64,000 nucleotides of DNA from Mya arenaria (GCF_026914265.1 NC_069133.1:33447317-33511316); one strand, 5' to 3'. Counted from the first letter of the stretch, positions 33,161 to 45,419 are shown. A program made the numbers and translations. The notes: a model not told the origin generated them from the sequence alone.

Positions 33161-34889
33161 ACTTCCTTATTCTTCGAATAGTCTAGCTAGAAACTATTCT
33201 CATATTTATTTACTTTGAAATTTTGTCATTTTAGCTCTTGTATTTTTTGCTTCTGATTGTGTTTATGAATCAAATTTCTGATACAAATGTATGTTGTTAT
33301 GTTTTTATTGATTATGCATATTTGTACTTTGTCAACTGTTGCCTTCTTTTGAATAAATCTGAAACTGGAATTAGTTGTACATGTATATGAGAAATGACCA
33401 TTTGTTATCCAACAAACGAATGAAACAAAATTTTAAACACCATGAAAACTTTTGTCTTTTCCAATGGGAGTGATCACTTCACTTTAGCGAGTAAAGCAAA
33501 ACAGAAACAAACGATCTCGGTGTTCCTATTGCATTATAATTTTAAATTCTCAGTGCTGGTGTCTGATTATTTCATTATTCAGTAGATGCAGATGTGTTTT
33601 ATACAACTTTAACCAATTTCATCCAGGAAACTAAGGTGACACAGAGGCCTCAAGTTATAAAGTTGTGGCCACATGTAACTATGTTTTTGCCACAGTTGAT
33701 GTATTTTCAAAGCTATGACGAATTTTATGAAAGAATAACCAAAAAGTAGGAAAAAATAGGAGACCTTTCAACTAACAAAGTGGGAAAAAGAAGATGTGGG
33801 AACTCTGGAAGCACACTATTCAGTCTAATTCCATTCACTCTGTATTTTATTTCAAACTCATTCACAACATCACACCATATCAGTTTTATTCCAAATAGTG
33901 ATTCTATGAATTACAAACAGTTTCCAGGCATGTGATAAAAGTTGAAAAGGCACACATCAACAATGTTGCAAAATGCGAAAGAGAAGCAAACACGTAATTT
34001 TTAAAAGATGAAACAAAATCTGCTGGTTGACATTTCATAGGTCATTCAAAAACATATTTCATTTTAAAGGCAAACATAATGCTTGTAACAATGATGAAAT
34101 ATCATCAAAAGTTAAATTAGAGCTCTTTTTTGTCAGCTATAAAAAATGATATCAAAAAAATATTACAGAGGATATTTTGCTGTAAAGCATGAGTTACGCT
34201 AGGATTAACATACTTCTTTTCACATGAGTATCTGCACGATGTTGGCAAGTGATCGATAAAAAGTATGTATGTATGTAAAATAAAATAAAGAACAGATTTT
34301 AAAACAAATGCTAACAATCTTTGTGTCCATTTAAAAATATATAGTTATAATTATTATCAATAAGAACATTAATTAATGTGAACTAAAATCTAAAATGTGT
34401 GAATTCCGTACAACTGTAGGCCTACATGATTACAAATGTGGAGCGAGCCTAATAAAAATCAAAATAAGCAGCCAGTTTATTAATCATTTTTAAAGGGCAA
34501 AAACAACATGTCTGTTTCTACGTTGTCAATGACCCTATATACACGTGTGTTTATAGTATGTCACTGTCCCTTTTCAAAGATTCATGCTTTCCAAAATAAC
34601 TCATTCTGGCCACGAGTTATAAGCACAATACATGTACACAAATTTAGATTTGAAATGTAAAGACATATTTCAGCATTGTTGTTTTTTCAAGAGTTCCCCT
34701 TCAAACAAATATTTACATGTATATAAATTTCAAGCTATGTCATGACAACACTTTCTGTATAAGTTTAAATATAATATTGCACAACAGTTTAGTATTTTCA
34801 ATATCCTGAAACATTGATGTAAAACAAAATCTATCTTATGTAAGCGGCAACTTCAAAAGGCTTCATCATGTTGGACTTTAAAGCAGCAT
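33161..34889. other. No gene seen
   Basis: AT-rich DNA with stops in all frames. I found no repeat, RNA gene or exon here. Confidence 0.5.
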
Positions 34890-35155
34890 TTTGGTTCGGT
34901 CAAATAAAATAGGTTTGGTTAGGGTTGCATCCTTTTTAAAAACAGGAAGGGTAGGTAGGCATGGCTTTATATAAAAACTTTATTGTCATAATTGGAGAGT
35001 TGATGTTAAAGTAATCTTCTGTATAAAGCTTTAAGGTTTTAAACTCCATATTCATACATACACTGACAACCAACTGACTATAAAAACGGTAGGGTCTGTG
35101 CCTATTTCGTAGGTAGGGTCTGGTAACCAGAACCAAATGTATTTTTAGGCCTTAT
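34890..35155. repeat. Probable dispersed repeat
   Basis: Text with 'ggaagggtaggtaggcatgg', 'taaagctttaaggttttaaact' and 'ggtagggtctgtgcctatttcg' looks like a short interspersed element of bivalves. No second copy lies in the window to prove it. Confidence 0.3.
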
Positions 35156-36140
35156 CGGGATATCTCAATGTTAAAACTATTGTAATATTCAAATACATTA
35201 ACGTAGCATGCTGTTAAAACGTTTCTTGTTTAATTGCCATGATGACTTTCGTTTTATATCCAGATTAACAGTTCAAACATTATATTGTTTCCTTTCAGTG
35301 TTAACATTTAAACATGAAAACCTGACACGTTAACATTACAAAATGTCAAAACATCAGCATACATGTAGAAATAATATAGGTTAATACATATGTATTCTAT
35401 AACTAAACTAAAGTCACTAAATAAGAAAACATTTCTAAAAATGACAATAGCAGGTGTAAAGCACAAAAACAAAAAGTCCCTCGGATTCACGAAAAAAAAC
35501 TCAGGAAATTATTTTGGAAATGCCACCATTTGTTTCATACTGTAAAATAGTTGATAAGGCACAATGTATCATCAAGAGTCTGAACCACCAAGCACATCTT
35601 TCCTATTACGAACATTATCAGATTTACAATATCATTTACGTTGAACTCAATCATTAAAGTGTTTGCTGAACCTTATATGTCAGCATTGTCTAAAACATGA
35701 GACATTCAGAATTAAGCACCATACAGAATTTCTATTTTTTATATAAATGAAATCTCCATTACCATAAATTTTTATTTTATGATACGACACATGGTATGAT
35801 AGATTGTTGACTTGTTTTTACAAAATAAAATCTGTACTCAAGCAGTTCATTTTTGAACTTAATAAATCATTTCTGTTTAATATTTATATTGATCACTACA
35901 TGTATACAATAATGATAATAATTGTTCAAAAAAGTATACCGAAATACCTTTTTTCCAGGTTGGCATCCTTTCTCATATTTCTGAGAGGAATTTGAGGATA
36001 CATACCGTATATTTTTTATCATTATGAGCACACTGAATTAACAGCGCATATAAATGACTCACACTGAATAGGTACAAACGTACAGGTCAGTTCAGTAAGT
36101 AGCATGTCAAGCCAACACTTTTTACACAAATAACCTAACT
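35156..36140. other. No gene seen
   Basis: AT-rich spacer without an exon-like segment. Confidence 0.5.
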
Positions 36141-36467
36141 TAAAGCTGCACTCTAACAGACTGTTTTAACGACTTTTTTTTTAATTTTTGTCTTGGAATA
36201 AGCCTTTTTTGCGGCTGTTGACAGTGTTTTTGTGTTAAAAGACTGTTGACAAAACATCATATCACAAATTTTCAGTGACTCCGTAAATTTGTGTTTTATG
36301 GCTAAAAGCGTTTCTAGCACGTTTTTTGGCAGTTTTCCATATAATTGAGATCAGGTCTTGAATGAGTTATCTTAAAAAACTGATTTATAGGCATTGATGC
36401 CAAAATTAGCTGATTTCTAGACCAAAAATAAGAGTCTAAACTGTTAATCTGTTAGAGTGCAGCTTTA
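36141..36467. mobile_element. MITE, family 1, copy 1
   Basis: 327 bp including TA at each end. The arms start AAAGCTGCACTCTAACAGA, identical over 19 bases in inverted orientation. The interior shares 'gtcttggaa' and 'gctgttgacag' with the copies at 48.5 and 55.7 kb. Non-coding. Confidence 0.85.
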
Positions 36468-36559
36468 ACGCGTTGAACAGTGCATATTGTCGTACGAGGA
36501 AACATGATGAAAGGGAGACAAACAAGAAACAATAGAGTATTCTAACTCAAATCACTTAC

Positions 36560-36703
36560 CTCCCCCTGGCAACTGCTCTTGCTATTCACACTACACCCTG
36601 CCTTGATCAGAGAGCATGCTATCTCTCCTAGCTGGACGTCATTCTCTTTTTGTGAGCTTGCACACTCATGCAGGGCTGTACGCTCATCCTTAAGCGTAGA
36701 TGG
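36560..36703 (-). CDS. Ankyrin-repeat exon
   Basis: After the acceptor GTTTGACAG, 48 codons in phase 0-0 end at GAG/GTAAGT. The reading contains DERTALHECASS and EIACSLIKAGCSVNSK, the TALH and 'hydrophobic-LI-x-x-G-x-x-V' signatures of an ankyrin repeat, a protein-interaction module. The exon ends CQGE, so the next should begin TPL; I did not find it at lower coordinates. It probably belongs with the exon at 37351-37444. Confidence 0.7.
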
Positions 36704-37102
36704 CTGTCAAACAGTCATTGTGAATAATCATTTTTAACATGGTTGATGTAAATAAAGTGATTCATAAGAGTCACCAATTGTTTTTTTTTCAATCAACACG
36801 ACAATAATTGTCATTCAACCATACCATTGCCCAAATTTTGTTTATGGATAATTAAGGATTGATCACATTTTTTCTTGCAATTATGCTAGCGCTCCTTGAA
36901 CTAGATATCTTACTATAAAATTATTTATTACGATAAAAAATAAGCAGTATCTTCGGCAATTGAGTATTTGTTTTCAGAGAAATCCTACTGACAACATAAG
37001 TTTTGATAAAAGAATAGCTAATTTTTGTAGCGTCATATATCGTTGGTTATATGACGTTGCTCTAATCCTATTGGAGCGCCAATTTGAATTAGTCTTTACA
37101 CT

Positions 37103-37172
37103 GGTGCATGTTAAAAAACATGGATAGATCTTACAAAGGTGCATGTTAAAAAACATGGATAGATCTTACAAA
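37103..37172. repeat. 35-bp tandem duplication with internal palindrome
   Basis: Two identical 35-base units, each carrying CATGTTAAAAAACATG. Confidence 0.9.
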
Positions 37173-37350
37173 GGCTACATTGTGTCTGTGCAGTATGCTC
37201 TAAAGAGCTAAGTATGACTAACAATATTATTGAGACACTTGCTGAAAGGGCCTTGCTTGAGTGTGAGAATAAATGAACTCTTAAACCACCGCAACATTTA
37301 TATAGCAAAGTTGTTAAGTCAATGAAACTGATTTACATTGCAATGTATAC

Positions 37351-37444
37351 CTTGTTTTGTTTGTGTACGTCACAGCCATTTTTGAGCAGGACATTAACAA
37401 TATCTAGAGACACCAATATTCTGCGTTGTGCAGGGCAGTCCAAC
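37351..37444 (-). pseudogene. Ankyrin-repeat exon with a frame break
   Basis: The acceptor TTCTGAAAG is followed by WTALHNAEYW and, in the next frame, SLDIVNVLLKNGCDVHKQNK before AAG/GTATAC. Together these make one ankyrin repeat, but the exon is one base short of an in-frame length (94 instead of 95), near 37410. The right-hand part is in phase with the ankyrin exon at 36560-36703. Either a host gene has decayed or the assembly lacks one base. Confidence 0.6.
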
Positions 37445-37543
37445 CTTTCAGAAAACAATAACATACATTTTAGTACGCTATAGTTTACGATATATAATAT
37501 TTATAAAATGTGACATGTCATGTACAGCTCTATAATGTAAATG

Positions 37544-37549
<6 letters not shown>

Positions 37550-37581
<32 letters not shown>
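37550..37581. repeat. (TA)n microsatellite
   Basis: About sixteen TA units. Confidence 0.9.
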
Positions 37582-37583
<2 letters not shown>

Positions 37584-37847
37584 AGAAGTTAAGTTTAATA
37601 AGAAACGCTTGTTTATTTCTTGACATTGTTTTTTTCCTGTCTGGTAAGTTGGTTTCAAAATTGGAACCAGACGCTAAACAAAAAATCAGTTTGGTATGAC
37701 CTTAGTCGTCACATAATTTCATGTTTAGGTCATATGTAGCCAAACAGTTTGTTTATTATAATTCCTTTGCAATGACATTTCATTGCATGGTAAAAGACAT
37801 TGACTCGTGGTATATTATATTAAATCAGTTTATTTGTTAAACTTTAG

Positions 37848-38114
37848 GACTACATTCGAAGCTACCCTGAACGATTTCGTAGTGAGGTGAAGTGGTACAG
37901 AGAAGAAGCCAAGGCAGAATGGCGGTTGAAGTCGTTAGGAAGAAGACACCCACTTAGAATGAGCGGAATAGGTCCGTTTGAGTTGAAATGCTTGAGATGT
38001 GATAGGTTCGTTTGCATGTCCGGTAACGTAAAGAAAGTAAAGGAGGCACATCACGTCGTTGTCGATGAGAGGTTGCAGGGACGAGTATATTTTGTTGAAG
38101 GAAGGGCAGCGTGA
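37848..38114 (+). CDS. Terminal exon resembling the RIG-I-like receptor C-terminal domain (first half)
   Basis: After the acceptor GTTAAACTTTAG, 88 codons run to a TGA. A charged helical stretch leads into ELKCLRCDRFVCMSG and VKKVKEAHHVVVD. The C-x-x-C pair followed about 20 residues later by 'V-x-x-V-K-x-x-H-H-V-x-V' matches the start of the RNA-end-binding regulatory domain of RIG-I/MDA5/LGP2. In that family a second C-x-x-C pair follows; here the frame ends nine residues after the LQGR segment. A weak donor (CGA/GTATAT at 38087) could be skipped over, but polyadenylation signals follow soon. Upstream exons were not found: the 1.3 kb before it holds minus-strand ankyrin exons. Confidence 0.6.
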   Translation, partial: DYIRSYPERFRSEVKWYREEAKAEWRLKSLGRRHPLRMSGIGPFELKCLRCDRFVCMSGNVKKVKEAHHVVVDERLQGRVYFVEGRAA

Positions 38115-38235
38115 TTTATAGAACCTTGAATAATCATCAACCTGTGTCCATGTTGATAAGTTTGTTTCACTTGTTGTCATAATGCCACGTTTTTTGTCAT
38201 TGGAAATTTATTTGAAACATCATGACTACCATGCT

Positions 38236-38273
38236 AATAAATTATTTTAATGGTTTATGTCATTGTTAATAAA
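38236..38273 (+). promoter_or_regulatory. Two AATAAA polyadenylation signals
   Basis: AATAAA at 38236 and at 38268, 120-155 bases after the stop of the RLR-like exon, consistent with its being a last exon. Confidence 0.5.
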
Positions 38274-38279
38274 GCTTTG

Positions 38280-39879
38280 AAATACGTATTTGTAAATAGT
38301 TATAAACATATATACGAAATTGTTGACATTATAATGTTTATTTTATCGTGTCGTTCGATCATTTGTTATGTAACATAATACGATGCCATAATTACATAGC
38401 TTTTGATTGTCTCCCTCGGTACTGTACATCTACTCCTTTATTCATCGATTGCATATGGGGGTCGTCTGTGAACTGACTATGCATAGTACATACATTATAC
38501 TACATTGTAAGTATGTCATTGTAATTGCTATTATTATTATTATCATTGTTAATTTAACGATAAAGGCGCTTTATAATTGTAATAAATTAAATATAAAATA
38601 TTTTTGATGGATGTTTTGTTAGGAAAAGTATAACATTATATTGACTAGACTGTACTCACTAAATATATTAGCTGTAAATAAAAATCATAATTATCAAGTA
38701 TCAAAATTTGATAAAATGCAAACAGTTTATGCGATGTGGAAGATAGATGGACTAGCACTATTATCTAACTTATCACAAGAAGACTGAGCATGAATGTCTT
38801 GGGATACAACCAACATTTTCAGCCGATATAATTGTATTTGTGAATATTACTCCTTTGTTCACATTCATATATGTTTGTAACTTCAGACATCACTCTTACC
38901 TTTAATGATGATATAGTTCATTTCTTGGCATTTAATGTTAATAGTTAGTCCCCTATTTGTCCATCACATTGTACTTATATATTTTATCAAATATCCATAA
39001 TGAAGCCACCAAAGTTCCTCTTCTACATATTTTGCATGTTATTCACATTCTACGAGCACATTGTATAGCCATTTCTACCTTTAATTGTAAGTGGGCGTTT
39101 TGGGGGCATCCATCGTTACCAGTGAGACTCTTGTTATTAATTGTATTTTATGACGATTGAGCAAAGATGCTGAAAAGTTAGTTCTAGTATATTTTTTAAA
39201 GAAAAACATTCTTAATGGTCGAGATTTATTTACAATAAGATGTTTTAATAAGTTCTTACGTTTATTTTTTTATTTGGTTCTATGTCTACATTAAAATTTA
39301 ATGTGAAATGGATATTTCGGTTGTTTGGTGTTAAACAACTTTAATAATGTTTCCCTTAACTAGCTCTAAAACATTTTTCATGAAAATTTTAATAACAAAA
39401 ATACTTTCATAACAAGATTTAAAGCTAGCCAAGTTACCTTAGATTCAAATGTTACGCAGTACAATTTTTCTGTTTGCCTGCCATTATATAAACCCGAAGA
39501 GTTACGGCTATTTCTTGATTATCGTCGTCATCGATGTAACAGTTGTCATGCTTCTGCCCTGACTTCAGTAAAGGCTATCAGTCACTAATGGTAGCTTACT
39601 GTTTAATAACTGTTTCAATGAAGTGCATACACTGCGAAGAAAAATATAATTTGCAACATTTTAATTAGCCGCAAATATGTATCCCTTTTGAACATTCAAC
39701 TTTTTAACGAACACTTCGATTTTGAGCTATGCAGTAAATCTTTTCCATATAACTTATTCAATACTGTTAGTTACAAGTCAGAAAGATGAAAGCGAAACGT
39801 TGTATTGAATAAAGAGCTGATATAACGTGTTCTGCGTTAAAGTTTTCATTTTATTAAATAAAATCAAGGGTTTTTATCC
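38280..39879. other. No gene seen
   Basis: AT-rich sequence. Short open stretches are of the length expected by chance. Confidence 0.5.
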
Positions 39880-40880
39880 AATAGTTATCAAACTTGGTCA
39901 GACTATTTGTCGGCACGTTATATTAAATATTTATGAATATGGGTCATCTCGGGTCAAAAACTAGGTCACTAGGTCAAATCTTTAGAAGAAATATTTCACG
40001 GTAATAAATTCAACAATTTTTATCAAATCTGGATGAAACATGGTGAGAATGCTTGTCTGCATTATATCTTGCATATTTTTTAAATATGAGTCAACCCGGG
40101 TCAAAATCTGGGTCACTAGGTCAAATTTTAGGAAAAATATATTTCCACGTCATAAATTCAACATATTTTTTTATATCTTGATGAAACTTTGTCAGAATAT
40201 TTGTCTGCATAATATCTTGCTTATTTTTATATCGGTCATCCCGGGTCAAATTCTAGGTCACTAGGTCAAATCTTTCCACGTCATAAATTCAACTGATTTT
40301 GTCAAATCTTTATGAAACTTGGTAAGAATATTTGTCTGCATAATATCTTGAAAGTTTGTTAATATGGGTCATTCACGGTCAAAATCTAGGTAACAATGTC
40401 AAATCTTAGGAGAAAGAATTTCACGGTCATAAAAATTCATTATTTTTTGTCAAATCTTTATGAAACTTGGTCAGAATATTTGTTTGCATGTTGTCTTAAA
40501 CATTTGTGAATATGGGTCACCTCAGATCAAAAACTAGGTCACAAGGTCAAATCTTTGGAAATATTTTCCCGATGTCATAAAAAATTATCTCAACTTTTCA
40601 TGAAACTTTTACAGTTTTTTTTCTCCACGATATCTTAGTAACCTTAAATACACATCCCAATCATGAATTTCATATCTACCCATATTTTTCAAAAATTTGA
40701 ATTTTAATTAACTTTAAAATATTTGTGCACATTAAATCTTAGATGATAAAATGTTCATTTTTCTTCACACAAATGGAATAGTTTCTGTTGATCAGGTTAT
40801 TTGTATGACCGATATCTCAGATAAGTAAAAATATGGGTCTTTTTGGTTAAAAATGCTATGTCACTACCTCAAATCCTAGG
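39880..40880. repeat. Diverged tandem repeat, units of about 130-150 bp
   Basis: Five clear units, with 'gggtca..cgggtcaaaa.ctaggtca' at about 39940, 40089, 40235, 40365 and 40510, each followed by 'tttcacg.cataaattcaa' and 'cttgatgaaact.ggtcagaatatttgtctgca'. A weak sixth lies at 40830. This type is common in bivalve genomes. Non-coding. Confidence 0.8.
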
Positions 40881-41300
40881 TTTACAAAATTGCATTGTCA
40901 AATAAAAAATCCGGCTTTAATGCGGCGTTCCCGCTTAGCGTTTTGTTATTAAATATTATAGTATCATTTCTACACTGACTTTCCCTCTATTAGATAGCAC
41001 GCATCAATGAAAATACTCGCGGTAAACACAGCGCAGACAACGGCCAGAATGGCACTGCTATGCACTCGGCGGCAGAAATGTTAAGGGGAAAAAATCCCTT
41101 GCATTAATTTAATTTCTTGCATTATAACTTTAGGATGTACAAATGCGTGAAATGCATGGAAATTATTTTAATGTGGATCCTTAAGCCAGTGAAATCCCTG
41201 ATAATTTTTATAGTCCTTTTGAACTTAACTGCGGTACTGAACCCTGCGCATGCGCAAAACGTATCAGGGATGGCAAGCGTCATTAACAACAAAAGACAAA

Positions 41301-41603
41301 ATGGTGAAAAGTTGCTCTGTTTTCGGATGCACACATCGCGCAAATTCTGCGGCGAAAGAGAAAGGCGTTCGGTTCTTCAAGTTTCCTAAACGTTCGCACA
41401 AGTGAAGTAGCTGGATTAAAGCCATGAACAGAAGGGACTTGGTGCCAAATGGAAACTCGTTTGTCTGTTCAGTACACTTTGTTTCCGGGTGGCAGAGTTA
41501 TGAGGCTTGGGATGCAGACTATGCTCCTAGTGTATTTAGCTACAAGGAGAACGCCATCGACGAGAAGCTCCAGGAAAGGGCATTCAGGAGAGATTTATCT
41601 AAG
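41301..41603 (+). pseudogene. THAP domain exon
   Basis: 101 codons with all four THAP metal ligands present; one internal stop. The donor AAG/GTTATT is weak, but it gives the right phase for the next exon (AFEAAAKAHKKREN). Confidence 0.7.
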
Positions 41604-43310
41604 GTTATTGCTCGATGGTTATAAATTAATATTTTTTTAACTTTGAAAATGTCATGTTTATTCACATGATATTGCCAATATTGGTCATTTTTAAATTGGT
41701 GTTGATGGTTAAAAAATTGACAATTTTGGCCTTATATGTTAGGATACATTGATTTGTGTTTTTTTTTAAATAACTCATGTTTGAATTATCATACAGGCAT
41801 TTGAAGCTGCTGCAAAGGCCCACAAGAAAAGGGAAAACAGCATGCTGCATATGTCAAGTGCGATGCACACATACTGTGGAGATGGCAAGAGTTATGTTGA
41901 CGAATATGTCAAGACAGGTCCCATGGAGTACCATGGTGATATTGCCATCACTTTCACAGAAGATAAAGGTGCTTAAAATCACTGCTATTGTTTTATGAAT
42001 TAATTATACTTTCTGAAAGGATTATTCTATGACAGCAAAGTGTTTGATTTCATTAGAATGTGTAAGAAACAAGCATTTCTGGCCATGTTTTGAATCCATT
42101 ACCATTATTTATGCAAAAAGCTACAGAAACAAGCTCAGTAGCATAATGTTTGAACATAAACCCGGTTTAGTGGCACTGGGTAAACGCCAAAGACATAGAA
42201 CATAAAAACACAAACAAGAAACATAGAAGAACAGCACAAAACTCCACAAACAGCATAGTGCATACATACTATATATAAAAATAGGTATGTTTATCAAGAA
42301 TTGTTTGGTACCGCCTTGGAACGGTCAGTAAAATGTAAATTTACAGGGGTTTTAAACCAGTTTATGTGCACAAACCTCACTCTTATCCAAACAATCCTTA
42401 ATATCGCTCATCTGAATGGTTATCCACACTGCTGGGAAAGCTGTGATGCAGCATGACAGTGTTATTGTTGAAAGACTTTATATGATTACATTACTTCTTA
42501 CTTTTTGTTGTCATAAGAAAATGAAGTAATAATAGCTTTAACTCAAATATCACTAAAATGTGTATGATTAATTTCATTGCAACATAAAACAACAACATTT
42601 CAAGTTGCATGTATGTACATTTCCTTCAACTTAGTATGTATATTCCACACGTATGCAGTGTGACACAGACCCCTTATAGAGGAAAACCAACAGCTGAGGG
42701 AAAAGAATGAAAGATTGTGGAAAGAGCTGAAGATGATGAAGAGGGGCGTCAACAAAATTAAGGATAATGACAAGGCCACAATATTTCATTCTGGTCTTCC
42801 AACCTTTGCTGTCTTCATGTGGTTATATAGGTAATGAATGAGTCATTCAAGGGAGAGCATTAATTATCACTCAAACCATGAATAATCACCCTTTTTTGGT
42901 GTGGCTGCTTATGAATCTACTATACAATTGTTGAAAATAAATTATTAACATTGTTATACTAAAATTACAAATGTTTTGGTGAATATTGGTTTGCATGCTT
43001 GATGTTTTGCTATCATGAGAGTACCAAGCATAACACTGACATTAACAATTGCAAAGTTTAGCCATTTCATTCAATGCAAATGTAATGAAATAGTTTATAT
43101 ATTTCCCTTTCAGCTTCCTCCTACCTAAGGCCCAAAAATGCAATATTGGAATGGCGCCAACACTCCAGTGAAGGACAGACAGAAGCCACAAAGTTCGAGT
43201 TTGACTTTGATTGGCCAACTGTTTGCTGTGCCTATGCGACTGAAAGTTGGACTCTTGGTTCAGGACATTGCAGATGGATTTTCCATAATTTTTTTCAAAT
43301 ATCTTTATAA
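41301..43310 (+). pseudogene. THAP-domain transposase-like gene (ISL2EU/Harbinger-type), interrupted
   Basis: Four exons: 41301-41603, 41797-41968, 42680-42830 and 43114 to about 43310. The first carries a THAP zinc finger: C5-x4-C10, FFKFPKR, then W38 and FVCSVHF with C-x2-H. Exon 3 begins with a coiled coil (EENQQLREKNERLWKELK) followed by ATIFHSGLPTFAVFMWLY. Exon 4 has MRLKVGLLVQDIADGFSI, the helix-turn-helix seen before DDE_Tnp_4-type nucleases. Phases join 0, 1, 2. A TGA interrupts THAP codon 35 (41403-41405), and exon 4 needs a frame change between its first and second half. The DDE part was not found. It is likely a decayed DNA-transposon gene rather than a host THAP protein. Confidence 0.65.
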
Positions 43311-43935
43311 CTTGGATCTGTTTATTACACGAGGAGTTGAAAGTTATTAATGTTTTTTTCCTTCCAGAAATATTATAAATGAAACAATGCCAACAAGTTT
43401 AAGAAATTTCCAAATGTATGAATTATTTTAGACTGTACATAAATATTCATCCAATGATCTTCTAGTCTTATTAATCAGAACTTTTTCAAATTATAAGCAT
43501 CATAACACAAAATTTCTTATTGGCATAACATCTTCAGGTGTGATCTTATTTGTTTCTGAAGCTTGGGGTTGTAGAATTTCTGACCGCCAAATTGTTATTG
43601 ACAGTCAGTGAAACAGTGGTATACTTGATATATTAGAAGTAGGTGACAATGTCATGGCAGATAAAGATTTTCTATCGGTGACTTATTAAATGAGAGAAAA
43701 TGTACATTAGATATACCTCCTTTCAAAACCAAATTTCAATTTAGCGTTCAAGAAGTGTTTGAAACAAATGCAAATGCACAATTAAGAATTCATTGTCGAA
43801 AGAAAGATAGGAAGTGTAAAAAAATCCATTTGTTTGATGGTGTGTTACCTTTAACTCTTGCACCAATAGCCTCAAAATGTTTCCATGTAGCATTTTGGTT
43901 AACAAATTAAGATATTCCAATAAACTAATTAAAAT

Positions 43936-44062
43936 ACTTAATGTGACACTCTTATTCGAAATCAATACATACACATGTATATCACACATAAATTTTGCGT
44001 GATAAACCTTTAACTGCTTCCTAAATAATGCATTTATGGAAAATATTAATAACCGATAACAA
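43936..44062 (+). repeat. Dispersed repeat, copy 1
   Basis: 'gtgacactcttattc.aaatc' through 'gcatttatggaaaatatta' recurs in the same order and orientation at 57359-57491. Non-coding. Confidence 0.7.
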
Positions 44063-44079
44063 ATAAAAACCATTCAAAT

Positions 44080-44990
44080 TTATGCTGATGTCTTTATGAA
44101 GTTATTGTAAAAGCCGTTTAGTTTTCTCAACATGTCAGAAACAAAGGTGGCATCAAAGTTAATTCTCTGGACACATGAATTGTTCTTTTTAGCACCAGTC
44201 CACTCAACAAAGTCACACCATGGAAGGCCTGTCACTGTGCATAATAATTATGTGTCTTGCAGAGTGCTGGGCCAGAATCTGAACCCTTCATGTAAAAGGA
44301 GGGAATGTTCAATAAGTCTTCGACTTCTGACATAAGACTTTTCTATGGCAATGCCATCACAACTGGCCCCGAGATATGTGGCATACGGTATAAGATACAG
44401 ACCGGTTTCGAAAACTTCCACCGGATTCCCTGTTGCCTCCTTGAACTTCATACAATCTGCCCTGGCAGTATCCTCATGGTCTTAGCCCCACTATACATGC
44501 ACATGAAGATTGCTGTATCTGAAATGCAGGAATTAAATTCTTATTTCATTTTTCCTTAATTTGATATTTATAATAACTGAATAGTGATTGAAACACCTGC
44601 ATAATGTAAACACATCCACCAGCATCTATGCCAATTCTTTTCATGTGAGTTTTGGAATAAATTCGAAAGAAATCAAAATAATTCAAAAACTTATTGGTGC
44701 ATTTCATAAAGGTTAACTAAAAGTTGTTTGCTTCAGTTGAAATGTGTAGCATGTTATTTGTTATATAAGACCATTATGCAACACAAACTTGTTAAGCGAT
44801 GATCCATTTAGTATATCTGCGAAAAGGTGATTTGGGGACTTTCCAGCAGCCACTACGCGGCCAAAGTTTGAACTTGTAATTCTCCCTCTGTGAAGCAAGC
44901 AAAACAGTTTGTTTGTTCTCTGCCCCCTTGTCCTAGCTTCAATGGTGACCGCTAGAGAGTCATCAATGACACTCGGTGGCACTGGTAAAT
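44080..44990 (-). pseudogene. Broken YqaJ-type nuclease gene
   Basis: Minus-strand pieces follow the order of YqaJ/lambda-exonuclease-like nucleases. First RTNKLFCLLHRGRITSSNFG, the usual 'R-x-x-RITAS-x-F' start; then NPVEVFETGLYL with YLGASCDGIAI, the catalytic 'LGAS-x-DG' segment; then GLPWCDFVEWTG and INFDATFVSDML with NGFYNNF, the C-terminal part. The gene is broken in several places and not expected to make protein. It faces the THAP transposase-like gene tail to tail. YqaJ-type proteins are known as partners in some DNA transposons, and that is the likely origin here. Confidence 0.65.
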
Positions 44991-44999
44991 AAATAGTTA

Positions 45000-45419
45000 A
45001 AGTTTTATACAACAAGCTATTACAAGAGTACATAATAATTAATACTTCATGGTTTACAATCAATTGAATATTATCAATAAAAATTAATACTAAGTGCAGA
45101 CCATTCGAGGTATTTGAATGAAATTCCTTTTGACACTACCACTCCAAGAAATACAATCAATTGACATTGAAAGAAGTGATAGCGGGTGGACTTTAGAGGG
45201 ATTGCATAAGGATGCAACTTCCTTCACCACTTCGCCAAATTAACAAAGCTAAGACATATCTGGAGAAGTGAAACAGTATTTTGTGCCCCGTTGTAAATAA
45301 GTCATGTTGCTTTATAAAAAGTTTTCAATATGAATTTAAGTTAAAAAATACATATATTTGCAAATGAACTATATATGTATAGAGTGAGTAAGTTTTCTTG
45401 AATGCATACTGATGCTTGG
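45000..45419. other. No gene seen
   Basis: Possibly the end of the transposon that carries the two preceding genes; I did not find matching terminal repeats here and near 40.9-41.3 kb. Confidence 0.4.

Noticed and set aside
37111-37308. Minus-strand ORF of 65 codons near the ankyrin exons
   Set aside because: No ankyrin signature, and it spans the 35-bp tandem duplication; chance frame.
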